Notes under the pieces: generated by a model
The model's database searches: none
Seen by the model: the letters and a program-made list of their open reading frames with translations, nothing else
Told to the model about the DNA's origin: nothing
Shown here: in pieces, positions 26,019-34,422 of the stretch
Layout of the letters: every line of letters begins with the position of its first letter
How positions within the stretch are numbered: the stretch's first letter is position 1
Assembly: GCF_000337135.1 (NCBI RefSeq)
Contig: NZ_AOIN01000008.1
Location: forward strand, 161,989 to 225,988
DNA: 64,000 nucleotides
DNA from: Natrialba chahannaoensis JCM 10990
GTDB lineage: Archaea; Halobacteriota; Halobacteria; Halobacteriales; Natrialbaceae
Direction of reading: 5' to 3'
Position numbers and translations under genes: made by a program

Positions 26019-26993
26019 TTACTGCTCGACCGGATGGTGGGGCATGATCGTCGGCCCGTTCTCGCCGTAGCCGACGGTCGCGACGACGCCGAAGACCGTC
26101 TCGAGGAGGTCGTCGGTGACGACCTCGTCCGGCGGCCCCCAGTCGAAGACGGAACCATCCTTGAGCGCGACGAGGTTGTCCGCGTAGCGAGCGGCCTGCG
26201 AGATGTCGTGCAGGACGACCCCTACTGTCACGCCGCGCTCTTCGTTGAGTGTCTGGACGAGCTCCATCACCTGTAGCTGATGCTGGAGGTCGAGATACGT
26301 CGTTGGCTCGTCGAGCAAGAGCACGTCCGTCTCCTGGGCAAGCACCATGGCGATCCAGACGAGTTGCTTCTGGCCACCGCTCAGGTTGCCAACCTCCTCC
26401 TCGCGCAGGTGGTCGACGCCCGCGAGGTCGATGGCCCGCTCGACTGCCGCCTCGTCGGACTCAGTCGGCGCATCGAAAAACCCCATGTGCGGATACCGCC
26501 CGTAATAGATCAGTTCCTCGGCGGTCATCCCACCAGGCGACTCGTGTTCCTGGGAAAGCATCCCGACGCGGCGGGCAAAGGGCTTGCTATCGAAATCATC
26601 GATGTCGTCGCCGTCGAGGAGGACAGTGCCGTGCTCGGGTGCGTGCTGGCGAGCCAGCGCCTTCAGCAGCGTCGACTTGCCACTCCCGTTCGGCCCGACG
26701 AGCGCCGTGATCTCGCCCGCCGGAAGGTCGATCCGATCGACCTCGACAACCGGCTCCTCGGTCGTCGGATAGCCGATCGCGAGGGTATCGCCGACGAGTC
26801 GACTCGAGTGTACCCCGCCGTCGTCAGCAGTGGGACTCGAGTGGCCGTCGGCGGCGTCGGTTGACTGCGGGCCGGAGTGGACGGCAGCGTCGGCGAGCTG
26901 ACCGGTGTCACCGGATTCGCGCGCGGCGGACCGGCCTGTTCGCGCCTCGGGCGTCGATTGGGAGGAAGGTTGCGAGTGCGTCTCGTTGCTCAT
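26019..26993 (-). CDS. ABC transporter ATP-binding protein, iron/cobalamin type
   Basis: 324-residue ATPase of the FecE/BtuD/FhuC class. Walker A is GPNGSGKST, then the Q-loop MLSQEHESPGG, ABC signature LSGGQKQ, Walker B VLLLDEPTTYLDL and H-loop VLHDISQAA. The YPHMGFF segment is typical of iron-siderophore and heme importers. About 65 residues of Ser/Asp/Gly-rich sequence precede the domain, an unusual extension. No permease or binding protein adjoins it, so it must work with partners elsewhere. A perfect DtxR-type palindrome 33 bp upstream supports iron control. Confidence 0.9.
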   Translation of the reverse strand: MSNETHSQPSSQSTPEARTGRSAARESGDTGQLADAAVHSGPQSTDAADGHSSPTADDGGVHSSRLVGDTLAIGYPTTEEPVVEVDRIDLPAGEITALVGPNGSGKSTLLKALARQHAPEHGTVLLDGDDIDDFDSKPFARRVGMLSQEHESPGGMTAEELIYYGRYPHMGFFDAPTESDEAAVERAIDLAGVDHLREEEVGNLSGGQKQLVWIAMVLAQETDVLLLDEPTTYLDLQHQLQVMELVQTLNEERGVTVGVVLHDISQAARYADNLVALKDGSVFDWGPPDEVVTDDLLETVFGVVATVGYGENGPTIMPHHPVEQ

Positions 26994-27001
26994 AGGTCAC
27001 C

Positions 27002-27039
27002 GAACAGATGCCGTCTGTTCATGTTTTAGGCTAGCCTAA
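27002..27039. promoter_or_regulatory. DtxR/IdeR-like iron operator plus second inverted repeat
   Basis: TTAGGCTAGCCTAA at 27026-27039 is a perfect 14-bp palindrome closely matching the DtxR/IdeR/SirR iron-box core (TTAGG...CCTAA). Between it and the start codon lies another inverted repeat, GAACAGA-TGCCG-TCTGTTC (27002-27020). A half-site TTTTAGGC occurs further up near 27058. The arrangement predicts iron-dependent repression of the ABC ATPase gene. Confidence 0.7.
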
Positions 27040-27200
27040 CTACTGAAAAGTGCATCGTTTTAGGCGACCGACACTCGAGAGAGACCGGCGTTTCGCGAAC
27101 GTGTTCGGACAAACAGAGCAGAAGAGCTGATTTGAAGCGCGCCAAACGAAGCGTGGCGATCGATGGCTGGAGTGCGGTGGTGGCCCTAGGAACGACCGCT

Positions 27201-29216
27201 CTACGACTCGTCGTAGATCCGGTCGACGCGGTTTTCGAACCGGTTCATGATGACGCGGCGCTTCTTCTTCATCGTCGGCGTCAACATCTCGTTTTCCTCG
27301 GTGAACTCCTGGGGAACGAGTTCGAACTGCTTGATCGTCTCGTGTTTCTCGAAGTCCTCGTTCGCACGGTCGACCTCCCGCTGGACGTACTCGCGGACGC
27401 GCTCGTCATCACAGAGCGACTCGAGATCGGTAGGCAGGTCGAGACCGTTCTCGTCGTCCCACTCGCGGATGTGTTCGATGTTCGGGACGAGCAGCGCGCC
27501 GATAAACTTCTCACCGTCGCCGACGACCATCGCTTGTTCGACGACCTCGCTCGCGGCGAAGGCGTCCTCGATCGGACCTGGCGCGACGTTCTTGCCGGTC
27601 GAGAGGACGAGAAGTTGCTTGACACGGTCGCGGAACTCGATGTAGCCGTCGTCGCGCAGGTGGACGACGTCACCGGTGCGGAACCACTGGTCGTCAGCGT
27701 CCTCGTCCTCATTCACATCCTCAGGTGAGTCCGTCAGGGTGGTACTCCCGTCCGACTGTGTGGCCTCGGTGAACGCCCGATCGGTCGCCGCGGGCTTGTT
27801 CCAGTAGCCCTGTGTCACGTTCGGCCCGCGGGTAAGGAGTTCGCCGACCGCACCCGGATCGTCGAAGGCGTCCTGGTCGACGACGCTTTCGTCGATCGAG
27901 ATGTCGGCATCGACCACCGTCGGGCCGATCGTGCCGATCTTTGGCTCCTCGGGCGGGTTGACCGCGACGACCGGTGAGGTCTCCGTCAGGCCGTAGCCCT
28001 CGAAGATAGGCAGGCCCATCGCGTGGTAGAGCCGACAGAGTTCGGGCGAGAGGCTGCCACCACCGCTGATCAGAATCTCGATCTCGCCGCCCAGCGCCTC
28101 GCGGACCGTCGAGAAGACGAGTTTGTCCGCGAGCGCACGCTTCGCGTTTAGAATCGGGCCGGGTGAGTCCGCTTGCTGGTACTCGACGCCCACGTCTGTC
28201 GCCCACTCGAAGATACGCTTCTTGACCGACGATTCGCTTGCTTGCTCGCGGATCGCGTCGTAGATCTTCTCGTAGACGCGAGGGACGCTGGTCGCCGTGT
28301 TCGGCTGAACAGTGCTGAAGTCCTCCTGCAGCGTGTCCGGGTTCTCGGCGTAGGCGACGCAGGCACCGCTTGCAAACAGCAGGAAATGGCCCGCCGTCCG
28401 CTCGAAGACGTGTGCCAGCGGCAGGTAGGACATCGCCTGGCTTTCGGAATCGATCACCGGCACGTCGTCGTCGCGGTCCGGCCGCGGCGCGAAACGCTTG
28501 CGGATCTGGTTGACGTTCGAGCGAAAGTTGCTGTGGGTAAGCTGGACGCCCTTTGGCTTCCCGGTCGTCCCGCTCGTGTAGATCAGACTCGCCAGATCGT
28601 CCATCTCGGGCTCGTCGACCCACTCCTGGTAGGCATCTTCGTCGAACGCCCCAGCGCCGCGGTCGTGGAGTTCCGCGAGCGTTAGAATGTCCTCCCGGTC
28701 ATCGTACCCGTCGAGTTCATCGATCGAGACGATGAACTCGAGTGCCAGTTCATCCTCGACGGCGAGCACGCGCTCTAGGAGTTCCTGGTTCTCGACGACG
28801 ACGCCGTCCGCGTCGGGGTCGTCGAGCAGATAGGAGACCTGGTCGGGCGAGGAACTCGTGTAGACTGTGGTGACGACTGCGCCAGCACCGAGGAGCGCGA
28901 AGTCAGTCTGCGCCCACTCCATGCGGGTGTTGCTGAAGATGCCGACCCGGTCGCCCGACTCGACGCCGAGGGCGCGAAAGCCGGCGGCGAGGTTGCGGAC
29001 GATGTCGCGCATCTCGGCGTAGGAAATCGCGTTAAACGAACCTGGATCGGCCGCCGGCAGCACGCCGTCGGTGAGCGAGCGATCGTAAACGCCACCCTTG
29101 TAGCGCTGGGCCGGCCGATTCGTGTTCCGTTCGGCCGTCTCCTCGAACATCCGTCCGAGTGTCGTCGTCCCGATCACCTCGTCGTCGTACTCGCGTTCGG
29201 CGTCCCGCCAGTTCAT
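27201..29216 (-). CDS. long-chain acyl-CoA synthetase (AMP-forming)
   Basis: 671-residue ANL-superfamily ligase that activates fatty acids to acyl-CoA through acyl-AMP. Signature motifs are LIYTSGTTGKPKG (P-loop, about residues 215-228), ISGGGSLSPEL, FEGYGLTETSP and WFRTGDVVHLRDDGYIEFRDRVKQLLVLSTGKNVAP. Length fits the FAA1/FadD15 type. Start at 29216 gives MNWRDAEREYDDE; a few upstream codons look untranslated. An Asp/Glu-rich insertion (DSPEDVNEDEDADD) precedes WFRTGD. Monocistronic. Confidence 0.93.
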   Translation of the reverse strand: MNWRDAEREYDDEVIGTTTLGRMFEETAERNTNRPAQRYKGGVYDRSLTDGVLPAADPGSFNAISYAEMRDIVRNLAAGFRALGVESGDRVGIFSNTRMEWAQTDFALLGAGAVVTTVYTSSSPDQVSYLLDDPDADGVVVENQELLERVLAVEDELALEFIVSIDELDGYDDREDILTLAELHDRGAGAFDEDAYQEWVDEPEMDDLASLIYTSGTTGKPKGVQLTHSNFRSNVNQIRKRFAPRPDRDDDVPVIDSESQAMSYLPLAHVFERTAGHFLLFASGACVAYAENPDTLQEDFSTVQPNTATSVPRVYEKIYDAIREQASESSVKKRIFEWATDVGVEYQQADSPGPILNAKRALADKLVFSTVREALGGEIEILISGGGSLSPELCRLYHAMGLPIFEGYGLTETSPVVAVNPPEEPKIGTIGPTVVDADISIDESVVDQDAFDDPGAVGELLTRGPNVTQGYWNKPAATDRAFTEATQSDGSTTLTDSPEDVNEDEDADDQWFRTGDVVHLRDDGYIEFRDRVKQLLVLSTGKNVAPGPIEDAFAASEVVEQAMVVGDGEKFIGALLVPNIEHIREWDDENGLDLPTDLESLCDDERVREYVQREVDRANEDFEKHETIKQFELVPQEFTEENEMLTPTMKKKRRVIMNRFENRVDRIYDES

Positions 29217-29366
29217 ATGTACAATGAGAGTGACGCCCACGCGATAAAACGTGATGAAACTAATTTCAGTATAATTTCCGTTTATTCATGCTGGAGAAGC
29301 TGTTGCCGCCGATCTGTCGACAGCGCCGGCAAGTTCGTTCGAGAGACGCCACCTCTCGCTCGCGGT

Positions 29367-30284
29367 TCACTCCCGGTCGTCAAGGTAGCCGATGGTGCCG
29401 CGGACGTTCATCGCCGCCTCGGCGCTTGCCTTTTCATCGTTCCAGGCGTCACCGTGATCGGTTGCAGCCGCAAAGTGATCCATGAGTTCGTCGTCAGCCA
29501 GTTCGTCCCGTTTCGCCTCGACCGCGTTCACCCACTCGGTGAGGACAGTGGCGTACTCCTCGAGTACCCGCTCGGCATCGTCGCCGACGTATCGGGGGCC
29601 GAAATGAGTGTAGAGGAGCACGTCAGGGTCGATGTCGGCGATTGTTCGAGTGTCTGCGAGACACTGCTCCAAATCGAAGTCAGAGGGCGGTGAGGTCTCG
29701 ACGATCTCCTCGTGGTCGGGAATCCAGATCCCCGCCGCGTCGCCGGTGAAGACGGCGTCGTTCGCAGGGTCCTCGAAGACTACCTGATGGAACGCGTGGC
29801 CAGGGGCAGCGTGGACGCGCAGTTCGTGCTCACCGAGGTCGATCACGTCACCATCTTCGAGTTCGACGATCCGGTCTTCGGGGATCGATGCCGGTTGGAC
29901 GTAGTACTGCCACTGGTCGCCGACGGCGTTTTTCGTCCCAGCGACGAGTTTGCCGGGGTCGGCGAGCAAGCTCGCACCGGCACCGGAGATGTATACGTCG
30001 GCGTTCGGGCAGGCCTCTGCGAGCAGTCCTGCACCGCCCGCGTGATCGAGGTGGATGTGGGTGACGGTGATGACCGCGACATCCTCTGGCGCGATATCGA
30101 GCTCTGCGAGCGCGTCAAGGACCAGCTCGTAGTTGGTACCGACGCCGGTCTCGACGATTGCTGGCCGCTCGTCATCAAGGATGTAGACGGCACCGAACTC
30201 ATCAATCTCGAACATTCCGGTATCCACGTAGTACAGATCCGAGCAGTCGCCAACCGTCACCTCACGAACGTCTCCGATAGCCAT
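29367..30284 (-). CDS. MBL-fold metallo-hydrolase
   Basis: 305-residue metallo-beta-lactamase-fold protein with HIHLDH (H76, H78, D80, H81), a second metal His in AAPGHAFHQV, the Asp ligand in FTGDAAG and a terminal His in YTHFGP, so the binuclear site looks complete. It resembles glyoxalase II-like or sulfur-metabolism hydrolases, but the substrate cannot be told. Start at 30284 (MAIGDVREVTVGDCSDLYYVDTGMF). It ends about 150 bp before the acyl-CoA ligase start and lies 76 bp behind the CDF gene on the same strand. Confidence 0.88.
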   Translation of the reverse strand: MAIGDVREVTVGDCSDLYYVDTGMFEIDEFGAVYILDDERPAIVETGVGTNYELVLDALAELDIAPEDVAVITVTHIHLDHAGGAGLLAEACPNADVYISGAGASLLADPGKLVAGTKNAVGDQWQYYVQPASIPEDRIVELEDGDVIDLGEHELRVHAAPGHAFHQVVFEDPANDAVFTGDAAGIWIPDHEEIVETSPPSDFDLEQCLADTRTIADIDPDVLLYTHFGPRYVGDDAERVLEEYATVLTEWVNAVEAKRDELADDELMDHFAAATDHGDAWNDEKASAEAAMNVRGTIGYLDDRE

Positions 30285-30360
30285 ATCGGAAGCGCGTCCG
30301 CCGACGAGATAAAAGCACGTATCATAGCAAGCCCGCCGTTCCTGGTGGAACCAACTCCCG

Positions 30361-31272
30361 CTACAGGTCGACCTCGTCCACCTGATCCTTCCACTCCCCG
30401 ATCCCCGACGGGTCGAGATGGACGTGCGCGTCACCGACGTCCTCCAACGCCCGCAATTCGTCGACCAAATCGGACTCGATGTCGTGAGCCTTCCGGAGTG
30501 GGAGATCGCCGTCGACCTCGACGTGGACTTCGACCTCGAGGACGGGCCCGTCGTAGAAGACCGTCAGGTCGTGCATTCCGTGTACAGCAGGATGATCACG
30601 AAGCACTGCGGTTACCGCCTCGCGCTTCTCAGGTGTCGGTGCGGCACCGATGAGGTAGCCGATGTTCTCACGACCAATCTCGACGCCCTGGTAGACGACC
30701 AACACGCTGACGAGCGCGCCGGCAAGCGGGTCAAGCAACGGCTGGCCGAGCAGGACACCGATAACGCCGACCACGGCAGCGAAAGAGGTGTAGATATCGT
30801 TCAGACAGTCAGTCGCGAGCGCCTCAAGTGCGGTCGACTGCAGGTGTTCGTTGATCGCCTCGGTGTAGCGGTAGACAAGGTACATGTCGACGATTGCGAA
30901 CGCGAGCGCGGCGAGCAACAGCGGGCTAAACTGAACGTCAACACCGACGAGCAGCCCCTCGACGGAGCTATAGAGTAAGTTCAGCCCGAGAAGCGCGATC
31001 ACCGCACCGACGAATAGCGCCGTCAGCGGCTCAATCCGATCGTGGCCGTGGGGGTGCGTGTCGTCGGGCTCGTCGAACGAACTGCGGCCCCAGACGAGGA
31101 CGACGATACTCGCGACGAGGTCCGCAACAGAGTGAGCGGCGTCGGCCAGTAACGCGACGCTGCCAAACAACAGCCCCGCCGCTCCCTCGACGATTATCTT
31201 CGCCGCGTTGCCAAGCACGTTTGCCCACGACGCTCGCGCAAACCCGCGTCGTTCCTCGACGGACTCGACCAT
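30361..31272 (-). CDS. cation diffusion facilitator (CDF) metal transporter
   Basis: 303-residue CDF exporter with six transmembrane segments and a C-terminal cytoplasmic metal-regulatory domain (about 210-303, HPAVHGMHDLTVFYDGPVLEVEVHVEV). The membrane metal site would be H47 and D51 in TM2 (DAAHSVAD) with D155 and D159 in TM5 (DCLND). The HPHGHDRIE loop motif is classic for the family. The HD-DD ligand set does not decide between zinc, manganese and iron. The 17-bp inverted repeat just upstream of the ATG suggests metal-dependent repression. Confidence 0.92.
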   Translation of the reverse strand: MVESVEERRGFARASWANVLGNAAKIIVEGAAGLLFGSVALLADAAHSVADLVASIVVLVWGRSSFDEPDDTHPHGHDRIEPLTALFVGAVIALLGLNLLYSSVEGLLVGVDVQFSPLLLAALAFAIVDMYLVYRYTEAINEHLQSTALEALATDCLNDIYTSFAAVVGVIGVLLGQPLLDPLAGALVSVLVVYQGVEIGRENIGYLIGAAPTPEKREAVTAVLRDHPAVHGMHDLTVFYDGPVLEVEVHVEVDGDLPLRKAHDIESDLVDELRALEDVGDAHVHLDPSGIGEWKDQVDEVDL

Positions 31273-31278
31273 AGCTGT

Positions 31279-31295
31279 TTTAGAACGAGTCTAAA
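31279..31295. promoter_or_regulatory. inverted repeat at the CDF start
   Basis: TTTAGA-ACGAG-TCTAAA, a 6-bp perfect inverted repeat with a 5-bp spacer, ends 6 bp upstream of the CDF ATG. A repressor bound here would overlap the start region of a leaderless transcript. It is distinct from, but similar in style to, the TTAGG-type iron box at 27026. Confidence 0.5.
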
Positions 31296-31413
31296 CTTGG
31301 ATCTTTCCTTCGTGGTCGCTGGTGATGCAGACTCCGAACCGGACTCGAGTACACCCCTGCTCACAGTTCCACAACGCTCATTGGGTGGCTGTGAGAAGGG
31401 TGTGCTAGACACC

Positions 31414-31540
31414 GGGCGATGGGGCCCGCCTGACCCAACTGCTGGCGCTGTGGGTAGACTGTGCGCGCGATCCGCTGTTCGGATGGTCAGATCCATCCTG
31501 CGCGTTCTGTCTGGACCCACGGCCGGCTGACGGTCCCTGC
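31414..31540 (+). ncRNA. probable fluoride (crcB) riboswitch with enlarged P3
   Basis: Directly upstream of two crcB genes. GGGCGATGGGGCCCGCC (31414-31430) closely matches the 5' half of the crcB motif. P1 is GGCG/CGCC, and its loop GGGGCC (31421-31426) can form the pseudoknot with GGTCCC at 31532-31537 inside CTGACGGTCCC, the counterpart of the conserved CUGAUGNC element. AACTGC (31437-31442) fits the junction. P3 is closed by GCTGGC/GCCGGC (31441-31446, 31522-31527) and GTGGGT/ACCCAC (31450-31455, 31515-31520), enclosing about 60 nt of further hairpins, far longer than usual. One conserved T is C here. Confidence 0.65.
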
Positions 31541-31550
31541 TTCGGTAGCC

Positions 31551-31970
31551 ATGGCAGGAACCCACTCTCACCCCCTCGTTCGGCTCGAAACGCTTGCACT
31601 GGTCGGCATCGGCGGCTTCGCCGGCGCGAATCTCCGATTCTTCGCGATCGGGCTCTTCCCGGATGTCGTTGCGGTTTTGCTCGTCAACGTTCTGGGCTGT
31701 GTCGCGCTCGGCTTTATCGCCTACGAGGCCCAATACTCAGGAATCGTCGAGCGGAAGTCGCGGCTCGTCTTCACGACTGGCTTTCTCTCGTCGCTGACGA
31801 CCTACAGCACGTTCGCACTCCAGACGGCGCTCGCCGCCGATCCGTTCCTGCTTGCCGCCATCGTCGTCGGCAACTACGGACTCGGCTTCGCCGGCGTGCT
31901 CGCGAGCCGCGAACTCGCCCGTCGGGTTCGCAGTCCCGAAGCCACAGCGGCCGGAGGTGAGACGGCGTGA
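31551..31970 (+). CDS. crcB1: fluoride exporter CrcB/Fluc subunit 1
   Basis: 139-residue, four-transmembrane fluoride channel subunit. It has GIGGFAGANLRF in TM1 and the family motif TTGFLSSLTTYSTF in TM3. Fluc channels work as antiparallel dual-topology dimers. This subunit overlaps a second crcB gene, so the pair probably forms a heterodimer of opposite topologies. ATG lies 10 nt behind a probable fluoride riboswitch. Confidence 0.93.
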   Translation: MAGTHSHPLVRLETLALVGIGGFAGANLRFFAIGLFPDVVAVLLVNVLGCVALGFIAYEAQYSGIVERKSRLVFTTGFLSSLTTYSTFALQTALAADPFLLAAIVVGNYGLGFAGVLASRELARRVRSPEATAAGGETA

Positions 31971-32380
31971 GCGGATTTCCGATACTGGCGCTGGCACTAG
32001 CACTCACTACCGACCTCGTCGCCATCGACCCCGAACCGGCACACATCGTCGGCACCGGCGGCGCAATCGGCGCGATGCTGCGGTATGCTGTGTACCAGCA
32101 ACTCTCGAGTGACCGGTTCCCCTGGCCGACGCTGTTCGTCAACGTCGTGGGGAGTTTCGTCTTCGCGCTCGCGACGTTCGCGGGCGCAAGCGAATCAGTG
32201 ATTCAGCTGCTGGGTGTCGGTATCTGCGGTGCGTTCACGACGTTCTCGTCCTTTTCGGTCGAGACGGTCCAGCTCTACGAGCGCGGCGACAAACTGCTCG
32301 CCGTCGCGAACGCGGTCGTCAACCTCGCCCTCTCGCTCGCGGGCATCGGCCTCGCGTGGGTGGTCCTCGCCGTCGTCTAA
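31967..32380 (+). CDS. crcB2: fluoride exporter CrcB/Fluc subunit 2
   Basis: 137-residue partner subunit. The GTG start lies in a GTGA overlap with the stop of crcB1, indicating coupled translation. Motifs are GTGGAIGAMLRYAVYQQL, PWPTLFVNVVGSF and GICGAFTTFSSFSVETVQL. An N-terminal hydrophobic lead (ILALALALTTDLVAI) precedes the standard fold. Four transmembrane helices are expected. Confidence 0.93.
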   Translation: MSGFPILALALALTTDLVAIDPEPAHIVGTGGAIGAMLRYAVYQQLSSDRFPWPTLFVNVVGSFVFALATFAGASESVIQLLGVGICGAFTTFSSFSVETVQLYERGDKLLAVANAVVNLALSLAGIGLAWVVLAVV

Positions 32381-32501
32381 CCGCACGGCCCGGACTCGGG
32401 TACGACGAACCCACCGCGACCGCAGAATCAGTACCGAGCGACCAGTTGTGCTCCCGACACAGCCGGTACGAGGAATCCAGCAACTGGCGTTTCAGACACC
32501 G

Positions 32502-32948
32502 TCAGCTCTCGTCCTCAGGCGAACCACGAACGATGGTGACCGGTACCGCAGCCCGGCGAACGACCTGTTCTGCAACGCTGCCGAGGAGATACCGTACAGC
32601 ACCTGCCCGTCCATGGCTCCCGATGACGATTGCGTCGACATCGTGGTCGTCTGCGTACTCGACAATCACTCTCGGTGGCTTGCCGGCCTCGAGTGCAATC
32701 TCGACGGTCGCGTCGTCCGGCAGTCGCTCGCGCGCCGTCTCGAGTACCGCTTCCCCCTTCTCGTGTTCCGTCTTGAACTCGTCGTCCGACGTATACCCCG
32801 GATACGACCGTTCGCGGCTGTAGTCCGCCATCGGATCGACGACGTACAACACCGTCAGTCGATCCTCGGGGAAGCGCTCGTGGGCGTACTCGAGTGCCGC
32901 CGTCGCTGGCCGGGAGCCATCGACTGGGACGAGGATGTGCTCGGTCAT
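32502..32948 (-). CDS. universal stress protein (UspA family)
   Basis: 148-residue Usp with the start ILVPVDGSRPA and the ATP-binding signature GSHGRAGAVRYLLGSVAEQV, followed by the terminal strand PVTIV. It is a single-domain Usp. Haloarchaea carry many such genes; no specific partner is indicated, and the neighbours are the crcB pair (convergent) and mgtE. Confidence 0.92.
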   Translation of the reverse strand: MTEHILVPVDGSRPATAALEYAHERFPEDRLTVLYVVDPMADYSRERSYPGYTSDDEFKTEHEKGEAVLETARERLPDDATVEIALEAGKPPRVIVEYADDHDVDAIVIGSHGRAGAVRYLLGSVAEQVVRRAAVPVTIVRGSPEDES

Positions 32949-33014
32949 ACGACGACTACGACGGCAGTTCCAAAAAATGTACGTCGCTAAGAGCGCCCCT
33001 GCAGGGGCGATGGC

Positions 33015-34052
33015 CTAGATCAGTTCACTCAGCAGCACCGCCGCCAGTCCGAAGTAGATCAGCAGCGCGGTGATGTCTTTGACCGTCGTGATCAGCGGGT
33101 CCGACGCCGCCGCGGGGTCGAAGCCGAGTTTGTTCATAATCCACGGGATGACGTAGCCGACGACCGACGCGACCACACAGACGGTGACGAGGCCGACGAA
33201 GACGACCGTCGCCAACTCGAGTGCGTACGGTTCGTCGATCTGCCAGACATACGCCGCACCGGCACCGATTCCACCGATGATCAGCCCGATGAGGAGGCCG
33301 ATTAGCCCCTCACGGGCGAAGTGACGCATCGCGTTCCGGTCGTCGATGTGACCGAGTGCGAGGCCACGGACGAAAATCGTCGACGCCTGCGTGCCGACGT
33401 TCCCACCCATGTCCATGATTACCGGGACAAAGAAGGCGAGCGCGACGACGGCTTCAAGCGTGTCCTCGAACCGCTCGATGACGCCGCCGGCCATCAGACC
33501 GCCGGCCAGCGCGACGATTAGCCACGGCAGTCGCAACCGGAGGATCTTCGGGATCGAGGACTCGAGGATCGCCGAACTCCGGGAACTCTCGACGTCGGCA
33601 AACGAGAAGCCGGCGCTCTTCATGATGTCCTCGGTGGCCTCCTCCTCGACGACGTCGAGCATGTCGTCGGTGCGGAGAACGCCGATCAGGACATCGTCGG
33701 TGTCGATAACCGGCAGTGCCGGAAAGTCCCGATCAGCCATCTCGTCGGCTGCGTACTCGGGGTCAGCATCAGCGTCGATCGTCACGAGGTCAGTATGCAT
33801 GTGCTCCTCGACGACATCGTCCTCCGGGGCGTTGAGCAGTTCCCGAAGGGACATGACGCCGACTAGCCGGCCGGAGTTGTCGGTGACGTAGAGATAATAG
33901 ACGGTCGTTTCGTCGTCGATCGGTTCGAAGTGACGAAACTCATCGATTGCGGGACCGACGAACGTTTCCTGGGTAACGGCGACGTACTCCTCGTCGGTTA
34001 CGTCGTAGACGCGGTCCGCGTGGAACTCGGCGGTGCTCTCAGCAGCCCCCAT
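33015..34052 (-). CDS. mgtE: MgtE-type magnesium transporter with CBS pair
   Basis: 345-residue protein. Two CBS domains (about residues 15-145) precede the MgtE membrane domain with five transmembrane segments. The channel motif PVIMDMGGNVGTQASTIFVRGLALG is intact, as is the TTVKDITALLIYF region. The superhelical MgtE_N domain of bacterial MgtE is absent. The start at 34052 (MGAAESTAEFH) is preferred over longer readings. A small ORF overlaps this start by 14 bp. Confidence 0.9.
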   Translation of the reverse strand: MGAAESTAEFHADRVYDVTDEEYVAVTQETFVGPAIDEFRHFEPIDDETTVYYLYVTDNSGRLVGVMSLRELLNAPEDDVVEEHMHTDLVTIDADADPEYAADEMADRDFPALPVIDTDDVLIGVLRTDDMLDVVEEEATEDIMKSAGFSFADVESSRSSAILESSIPKILRLRLPWLIVALAGGLMAGGVIERFEDTLEAVVALAFFVPVIMDMGGNVGTQASTIFVRGLALGHIDDRNAMRHFAREGLIGLLIGLIIGGIGAGAAYVWQIDEPYALELATVVFVGLVTVCVVASVVGYVIPWIMNKLGFDPAAASDPLITTVKDITALLIYFGLAAVLLSELI

Positions 34053-34218
34053 AGACTTCCCCCCGGACGTGAGACCGAATAACGCCTGCAAATTCGCCTT
34101 CGAGCAGGTCGAGCACGAGTTCCTCAAGTGTCCGACGGCGTTCGATACCGTCGGCAACGGCAGCATCGGCGATCGCAGTTTCGATTCCGTATCGATTGCT
34201 GTGGTTGGTATCCAGCAT
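34039..34218 (-). CDS. small ORF overlapping the mgtE start
   Basis: 59-residue reading frame (MLDTNHSNRYGIETAIADAAVADG, then ERRRTLEELVLDLLEGEFAGVIRSHVRGEVYGGC) in the 5' region of mgtE, ending 14 bp inside the mgtE gene. The amino-acid composition is haloarchaeal and protein-like with amphipathic helices, and an AT-rich box (CTAATAATTTT) lies just upstream of its ATG. It may be a genuine small protein co-translated with mgtE or a regulatory leader. I do not recognise a family. Confidence 0.45.
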   Translation of the reverse strand: MLDTNHSNRYGIETAIADAAVADGIERRRTLEELVLDLLEGEFAGVIRSHVRGEVYGGC

Positions 34219-34422
34219 ACGGTGCAAAATTATTAGACCTGTCAAAACAGTTTCCCTTTGAGACCAAGTATGTGGTATAACCGCACGACGAAGCCACGTA
34301 CAGTGATACCGACGTCAGAAAGTGCCCAAACTAGCAGTGGTTATACGTTCCATGGTGACTGCTGCTACGTTCCAGGCTACCGGTCCCGATACGTTTAACA
34401 GACGACTGAGTGATAAACTGAT

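Noticed and set aside
30285-30434. Longer N-terminus of the MBL-fold protein
   Set aside because: It would overlap the end of the CDF gene and has no similarity to the fold; the ATG at 30284 fits family length.
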